The notes under the pieces: model-generated
The model's input: the letters and a program-made list of their open reading frames with translations, nothing else
Databases searched by the model: none
Told to the model about the DNA's origin: nothing
Assembly (NCBI GenBank): GCA_025357995.1
Contig: JANYLF010000115.1
Coordinates: forward strand, 1 to 9,660
Origin: Acidimicrobiia bacterium
Lineage (GTDB): Bacteria; Actinomycetota; Acidimicrobiia; IMCC26256; JAENVU01
DNA: 9,660 nt
Direction: 5' to 3'
In this document: piece by piece, positions 6,131-9,660 of the stretch
Layout: each line of letters opens with the position of its first letter
How positions within the stretch are numbered: the stretch's first letter is position 1
Position numbers and translations under genes: made by a program

Positions 6131-6825
6131 AGGGTGAGTGGATCCTCGCGTTCGATGAGCGATGCGTCGTCGTTGCGGGCCGCGTTGACGCGCGTGCTTA
6201 CCGGCCACCACTCGAGGAGATCCTCGGGCGCGGGCACCAACAACGGCGCGAGTGCGAATGGGTCACGCACATCCCGGTCGAGCCACTGGGCCCAATCGCG
6301 TGCGTCGAGCATCACCGGCATCCGATCGTGCACCGGACGCACCGTCGCGTTCGCCGCCGTCGTGACCACCGCGCAACTCCGCACCCACGGCGCGTGGGGG
6401 TCGTCGCGATCGCTCCAGATCTCCGCAAGTCCAGCCATGGCCAGCGGTTCGCCCGTGCGGGCGTGGATGTACACCGGGTGCTTCTTTCCGCCCACGAGGG
6501 TCTGCCACTCGTAGAACCCGTCGGCCGGGATGATGCAGCGGCGCCGCTCGAATGCGTGGCGGTACGCGGGCTTCTCGGTCAACGTCTCGGCCCGCGCGTT
6601 GATCAGCCGATCGCCGATGGCGAGGTCCTCGGCCCACGACGGCACGAGTCCCCAGCGCATCGGACTGAGGCGGCGACGATCGTCGCGTTCGTAGACAGTG
6701 AGCACGTCCGCACGCGGAGCCACGTTGTAGCTCGGAGCAGGATCGTCGTCAATGAGCACGTCGTCGACGTCGAAGTGTTCGGTCAGCAGCCTCGGCGCGC
6801 TGGCCTGCACGAATCGACCGCACAC
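6121..6825 (-). CDS. SRAP domain protein (SOS response-associated peptidase, YedK/HMCES-like)
   Basis: This 234-residue protein begins M-C-G-R-F, which makes Cys2 the new N-terminal residue after Met removal, as the family requires. The protein forms a covalent thiazolidine cross-link through Cys2 with abasic sites in single-stranded DNA and shields them. Active-site residues are all visible: C2, N76 and R78 in I-N-A-R-A-E-T (75-81), E106 in R-C-I-I-P-A-D-G-F-Y-E-W (96-107) and H166 in H-D-R-M-P-V (166-171). P31-S-Y-N-V-A-P-R is also typical. The start codon is GTG (6825-6823) and is fixed by the need for Cys at position 2. It begins one base after the DUF3052 stop (TGA-C-GTG), so translation is probably coupled. 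No LexA box is seen near it, so SOS control is not shown despite the family name. Confidence 0.95.
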   Translation of the reverse strand: MCGRFVQASAPRLLTEHFDVDDVLIDDDPAPSYNVAPRADVLTVYERDDRRRLSPMRWGLVPSWAEDLAIGDRLINARAETLTEKPAYRHAFERRRCIIPADGFYEWQTLVGGKKHPVYIHARTGEPLAMAGLAEIWSDRDDPHAPWVRSCAVVTTAANATVRPVHDRMPVMLDARDWAQWLDRDVRDPFALAPLLVPAPEDLLEWWPVSTRVNAARNDDASLIEREDPLTLFS

Positions 6826-6826
6826 G

Positions 6827-7243
6827 TCAGCGGCGCGCCGGACGATCGGCGACGCGCATCACGAACCGCAGTGCCGACCACGTGTCGTCGATGGCGCAGA
6901 CCTTGTTATCGACCAGACCCGCGTCGAGGCCGATCTGTTGTACCGGATCGAACGTGAGGTCCGTCGCGACGCAGCTCGTCTTCTTGGGCCACGCCACCCA
7001 CAGTCCACCGGCCGGTTGCAACGCCCGCGCCATGATCGGGAAGCGACGCGCGAGTTCACGCTCACGCGTCGCGAAGAACAGGATGACGTCGAGCCGACCG
7101 CGCGCTTGCGTGCGGATCTCGACATCCGCGGGCAGCGGCTTGAGGGCACGCTCGAACCCGGGCGGTGCCGCGACGAGCGCGACCGTGGCGCCGTCCTTGA
7201 TGCCCAACTTCTTGGGCAATGGTGTTCCCGAGTACCCCGCCAT
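6827..7243 (-). CDS. DUF3052 family protein
   Basis: This 138-residue protein has the hallmark start M-A-G-Y-S-G-T-P-L-P-K-K-L-G-I-K (1-16) of the actinobacterial DUF3052 family (PF11253), followed by V-A-L-V-A-A-P-P-G-F, D-V-I-L-F-F (52-57), G-L-W-V-A-W-P-K-K-T-S near 80-90 and G-L-V-D-N-K-V-C-A-I-D-D-T-W-S-A-L-R-F-V. The function is unknown and no catalytic motif is evident. From memory, the M. tuberculosis member lies beside the peroxiredoxin gene ahpE; here a peroxiredoxin is also close, on the far side of the MFS gene. A 61-base gap from the MFS stop contains its own promoter-like elements, so it may be transcribed alone as well as with the MFS gene. It is coupled to the SRAP gene downstream. 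Confidence 0.9.
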   Translation of the reverse strand: MAGYSGTPLPKKLGIKDGATVALVAAPPGFERALKPLPADVEIRTQARGRLDVILFFATRERELARRFPIMARALQPAGGLWVAWPKKTSCVATDLTFDPVQQIGLDAGLVDNKVCAIDDTWSALRFVMRVADRPARR

Positions 7244-7252
7244 GCGTCGGTC

Positions 7253-7281
7253 ATCGAATCCCGTTCACCGGCGCGAGTCAA
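7253..7281 (-). promoter_or_regulatory. Candidate promoter of DUF3052-SRAP
   Basis: On the reverse strand TTGACT (7281-7276) is followed after 17 bases by TTCGAT (7258-7253), and the ATG comes nine bases later at 7243. The -35 matches five of six and the -10 three of six. No strong ribosome site precedes the ATG, so a very short leader is possible. Confidence 0.4.
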
Positions 7282-7304
7282 CTCGAAGATTTCGACTCCG
7301 ATGG

Positions 7305-8591
7305 CTACGTCGGCTGCCCGATGCGGTACCGCCTGAACGCCGGCATCGCGATCGCGAGCACGCCCGCACCGATCACGCACAAGAGACCGCCGGACACCAC
7401 GGAGAACCCCGGCGACGTCGCCGAGGCCACCAAGCCGCCTTCGAGGTCGCCGAGGCGAGGGCCTCCTGCCACCACCGTGATGTGGATACCGCTCAGGCGG
7501 CCCCGCAGCCCCTCCGGGACGGTCGCCTGGAGAATCGTCGAGCGGAAGACCGCAGAGACCACATCGGCTCCACCCGCCACCGCCAACAGCAACAGCGCCA
7601 GGACCACGCGGTCGCCCACCAGGCCAAATCCGGCAATCGCCAGGCCCCAGACCATCACCGCGGTCACAATCGCCGCTCCCTGGCGCTGGACCCGGTGCAC
7701 CCATCCGCTCGTGAGCGCGGCGATCACCGCGCCGATGGACACCGAGGCAAACAGCAGCCCCGCCAGCTCCGGTCCGGCCCCGAAGCGGGTCCGCGCCAAG
7801 ACGGGAAAGAGCACTCGAGGCATTCCGAAGATCATGGCGATCAGATCGATGAAGAACGTCGCCTGGAGGATGCGTTTCGACCGCAGGTAGGTGAAGCCCT
7901 CGCCGAGGCGTCGCCACGATCCCAGCACCTCGAGGTCCGGATCCACCGGTATCGGCGGCCGGGGCCGCATCAGCAGCGCAGCACCGATGGTGCCCGAGAA
8001 CGAGACAACGTCGATGCCGTAGGCCCACCGGTACCCGAGGCCCCCCACGATGAGACCGCCGAGCGCCGGTCCCACGATTTGGGCGGTGTTCCACATGACT
8101 TGATTCAGGGCCAGCGCGGACGGCAACCGATCGGGCGGCACCATGCTGGGCGTCATCGCTGATCGAGTGGCGAGCGAGAACCCACTGAGCCCGGCGACCA
8201 AACCCGCGCCCACGTAGACGAGCCACAGTGGGGTGGTCGCCAGAAACGCGCCGGCGAGCAAGAGGCCCGACGCCCCGGCTTGGCCGACTTGGGCGAACAG
8301 CAAGAGCCGCCGTCGATCGAACCGGTCGATCCAGGAACCGCCGAAGAGCGACGCCGCCATCAACGGAACCAGTTGCACCAGGCCGATGAGTCCGACGGCC
8401 GCCGGGTTGTGCGTGAGCGCGTCGACCTGCAACAGCACCGCGACGAGCGTGATGTTGGAGCCGATTTCCGAGAAGATCTCGCCGGTCCAGAGCAGTCGGA
8501 AGTCGCGTTCTCGCAACGGGGCGAGGTCGAGCGCGAGGCCCCGCACGCGCGAACGAAACGTGTCCGAGGGCACCTCCCTTTTCCCGACCAT
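7305..8591 (-). CDS. MFS transporter (MFS_3 / EntS-like exporter family)
   Basis: This 428-residue integral membrane protein shows twelve hydrophobic segments in a 6+6 arrangement. The first begins near residue 33 (F-R-L-L-W-T-G-E-I-F-S) and the last ends near 418. The loop between helices 2 and 3 carries the MFS motif A variant G85-S-W-I-D-R-F-D-R-R-R (85-95). Other typical points are P-S-M-V-P-P-D-R-L-P-S-A-L-A-L-N-Q and the central loop after helix 6 (about 208-235). The pattern fits MFS_3, which includes the enterobactin exporter EntS and many actinobacterial drug or metabolite exporters; the substrate is unknown. The start is the first ATG; ribosome binding sequence is weak. An AGGGAGG inside codons 5-7 sits too close to the following GTG to serve as its site. 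It is divergent from the peroxiredoxin gene across 88 bases. Confidence 0.9.
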   Translation of the reverse strand: MVGKREVPSDTFRSRVRGLALDLAPLRERDFRLLWTGEIFSEIGSNITLVAVLLQVDALTHNPAAVGLIGLVQLVPLMAASLFGGSWIDRFDRRRLLLFAQVGQAGASGLLLAGAFLATTPLWLVYVGAGLVAGLSGFSLATRSAMTPSMVPPDRLPSALALNQVMWNTAQIVGPALGGLIVGGLGYRWAYGIDVVSFSGTIGAALLMRPRPPIPVDPDLEVLGSWRRLGEGFTYLRSKRILQATFFIDLIAMIFGMPRVLFPVLARTRFGAGPELAGLLFASVSIGAVIAALTSGWVHRVQRQGAAIVTAVMVWGLAIAGFGLVGDRVVLALLLLAVAGGADVVSAVFRSTILQATVPEGLRGRLSGIHITVVAGGPRLGDLEGGLVASATSPGFSVVSGGLLCVIGAGVLAIAMPAFRRYRIGQPT

Positions 8592-8596
8592 TTCAC

Positions 8597-8625
8597 TCGA
8601 CTTTTCGAAATGCCGCCGCTAGGGT
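8597..8625 (+). promoter_or_regulatory. Candidate promoter of the peroxiredoxin gene
   Basis: TCGACT (8597-8602, 4 of 6 to TTGACA) and TAGGGT (8620-8625, TANNNT) are separated by 17 bases. Transcription would start near 8632, about 48 bases before the ATG. The spacer includes the 8-base palindrome TTTCGAAA (8603-8610). GAGG at 8670-8673, six bases before ATG 8680, is the ribosome site. Confidence 0.4.
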
Positions 8626-8679
8626 CGCCGACGTTACGACCCCCGACACGATCCCACTCAAACAAAGACGAGGTGCGAG

Positions 8680-9315
8680 ATGACGTTGCGACTTGGCGAC
8701 GAGGCCCCTGACTTCACCGCGGAGACCACCGACGGCACGGTGAGCTTCCACGACTACCTCGGCGACAGCTGGGGTCTGCTCTTCTCGCACCCGGCCGACT
8801 ACACGCCCGTCTGCACCACCGAACTCGGCGAGCTCGCGAGCCGCAAGGGCGAGTTCGATGCGCGCAACGTGAAGCTCATCGGCCTCTCGGTCGACGGCAT
8901 CGAGTCCCACAAGGGTTGGGCTCCCGACATTGCCGACGTGAAGGGCACCGCACTCAACTATCCGCTCATCGCGGACCCGGATCGCACCGTCTCCACGCTC
9001 TACGACATGATCCACCCGGCGATGAACGAGAAGGTGACCGTTCGCTCGGTCTTCGTGGTCGGCCCCGACAAGAAGATCAAGCTCACGCTCACCTACCCCC
9101 AGACCACCGGTCGCAACATCGACGAGCTGTTGCGCGTCATCGACTCGATTCAGCTCACCGCGAAGTTCTCGGTTGCGACACCGGTCGATTGGAAGTCGGG
9201 CGAGGACGTGATCATCGCGATGTCGGTCTCGGACGATGCGGCCAAGGAGAAGTTCCCCGAGGGTTGGAAGACCGAGAAGCCGTATCTGCGTTGGGTCCCG
9301 CAACCGGGGAAGTAA
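8680..9315 (+). CDS. 1-Cys peroxiredoxin (Prx6-type)
   Basis: This 211-residue protein is a thiol peroxidase that reduces hydrogen peroxide and organic hydroperoxides in the cytoplasm. The active-site motif is H37-P-A-D-Y-T-P-V-C-T-T-E (37-48) with peroxidatic Cys45, plus Thr42 and the later Arg in T-V-R-S-V-F-V-V. C45 is the only cysteine in the whole protein, so there is no resolving Cys and an external thiol must finish the cycle. Prx6-type features are the S-H-P-A-D-Y motif, P-L-I-A-D-P-D-R, and the long C-terminal domain with T-P-V-D-W-K-S-G-E-D-V-I-I. Length fits the family. In a bacterium that makes mycothiol, mycothiol or mycoredoxin is a reasonable reductant, but that is inference. 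Start is supported by GAGG six bases upstream. Confidence 0.95.
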   Translation: MTLRLGDEAPDFTAETTDGTVSFHDYLGDSWGLLFSHPADYTPVCTTELGELASRKGEFDARNVKLIGLSVDGIESHKGWAPDIADVKGTALNYPLIADPDRTVSTLYDMIHPAMNEKVTVRSVFVVGPDKKIKLTLTYPQTTGRNIDELLRVIDSIQLTAKFSVATPVDWKSGEDVIIAMSVSDDAAKEKFPEGWKTEKPYLRWVPQPGK

Positions 9316-9322
9316 CCCCCGG
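9304..9322. terminator. GC hairpin between convergent genes, possible bidirectional terminator
   Basis: CCGGGG (9304-9309) pairs perfectly with CCCCGG (9317-9322) around a seven-base loop holding the peroxiredoxin TAA stop. It lies between the convergent peroxiredoxin and ftsX genes, only 21 bases apart. No T run follows on either strand, so a classic intrinsic terminator is not shown. Confidence 0.35.
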
Positions 9323-9336
9323 TCGCGAACTCGCGG

Positions 9337-9660
9337 CTAGGCGTCGATGAAGCGACGCAGCCCGACTATCGCACCGATCGTGCCAATGCCGGCCCCCAGC
9401 AACAGCACGATCACGCTGATCTGAAACGCGTCCGACGGACCCACGTACCACCCGTTCCACAGTCCGCCCGTCGTGGACGTGGGGATCACATTGGTGAGGA
9501 GCTTCTGGAGTCCCCAGACCGCGCCCACACCGACCATCGCACCGATCAGGCCCTGCACCATGCCCTCGAGCATGAATGGGATCCGCACGAACCAGTTGGA
9601 CGCGCCGACGAGCTTCATCACTTCGATCTCCCGGCGGCGGGCGTACATCGCGGTCCGAAT
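9337..9660 (-). CDS. ftsX: Cell division protein FtsX, C-terminal part (cut by the right edge)
   Basis: The frame is open from base 9660 to the TAG at 9339-9337, giving the last 107 residues. The cytoplasmic stretch R-E-I-E-V-M-K-L-V-G-A-S-N-W-F-V-R-I-P-F-M-L-E-G is the signature of FtsX. Two hydrophobic segments follow: one in M-V-Q-G-L-I-G-A-M-V-G-V-G-A-V-W-G and a last one in I-S-V-I-V-L-L-L-G-A-G-I-G-T-I-G-A-I-V-G-L. These are transmembrane helices 3 and 4 of the usual four. FtsX pairs with the ATPase FtsE in an ABC-like complex that activates peptidoglycan hydrolases at division. The N-terminal half and probably ftsE lie beyond the right edge. An internal ATG (9648) is not the real start, since the conserved sequence I-R-T-A precedes it. 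Confidence 0.93.
   Translation of the reverse strand: MRTAMYARRREIEVMKLVGASNWFVRIPFMLEGMVQGLIGAMVGVGAVWGLQKLLTNVIPTSTTGGLWNGWYVGPSDAFQISVIVLLLGAGIGTIGAIVGLRRFIDA

Noticed and set aside
6859..8226. Long open frames on both strands over the MFS and DUF3052 genes (6882-8162 plus, 6859-8226 minus)
   Set aside because: Their translations are Arg-, Gly- and His-rich with no fold signature, while the MFS and DUF3052 frames are convincing.
8603..8610. TTTCGAAA palindrome as an operator of the MFS or peroxiredoxin gene
   Set aside because: Eight bases is too short to separate from chance, and it matches no regulator site I can name.
1..9660. Defence island, mobile element, phage or CRISPR content
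   Set aside because: No transposase, integrase, terminal repeats, spaced repeats, tRNA or defence-gene motifs were found. The HNH gene is the only nuclease and belongs to a common chromosomal family.

Overview
The window is an ordinary-looking, gene-dense stretch of high-GC chromosome from an actinobacterium. Three things point to that phylum: an LLM-family enzyme of the type that uses coenzyme F420, a mycothiol-dependent DinB-fold enzyme, and the actinobacterial families DUF222-HNH (the mycobacterial 13E12 repeat family) and DUF3052. A deep-branching lineage such as Acidimicrobiia is plausible, but that is inference. I see no transposase, integrase, tRNA, rRNA, CRISPR array or phage module. 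Eleven genes run almost end to end, and no gap exceeds about 180 bases. Two of them are cut by the window edges.

Layout. Bases 1-699 (minus) hold a pirin-family cupin that runs off the left edge. Divergent from it is a plus-strand operon at 772-3575: a double-hotdog acyl-CoA thioesterase, an F420-type LLM oxidoreductase (4-base overlap) and an amidohydrolase-2 family hydrolase (6-base gap). The order suggests catabolism of an acyl-CoA or lactone-type substrate, but the substrate cannot be read from sequence. Converging on it is a minus-strand pair at 4696-3605: a mycothiol-dependent maleylpyruvate-isomerase-family protein and a small TfoX-N protein. A 176-base divergent region follows, and then a DUF222-HNH endonuclease on plus (4873-6102).

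Converging on the HNH gene is a minus-strand run at 8591-6121: a 12-helix MFS exporter, a DUF3052 protein and an SRAP (YedK/HMCES-like) protein. The DUF3052 stop and the SRAP GTG start are separated by one base. Divergent from the MFS gene is a 1-Cys peroxiredoxin (8680-9315). The C-terminal part of the cell-division protein FtsX enters from the right edge on minus (9660-9337).

The best regulatory signal is in the promoter of the HNH gene. A perfect 12-base palindrome, GAACATATGTTC, sits just behind a perfect TTGACA -35 box and matches the core of a LexA/SOS box. This predicts DNA-damage control of the nuclease. Smaller observations are several start codons placed almost directly behind -10-like boxes (possible leaderless mRNAs), a 14-base-period tandem duplication between two convergent genes, and an Asn at a usually acidic active-site position in the amidohydrolase. 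I find no convincing previously undescribed multi-gene system here.
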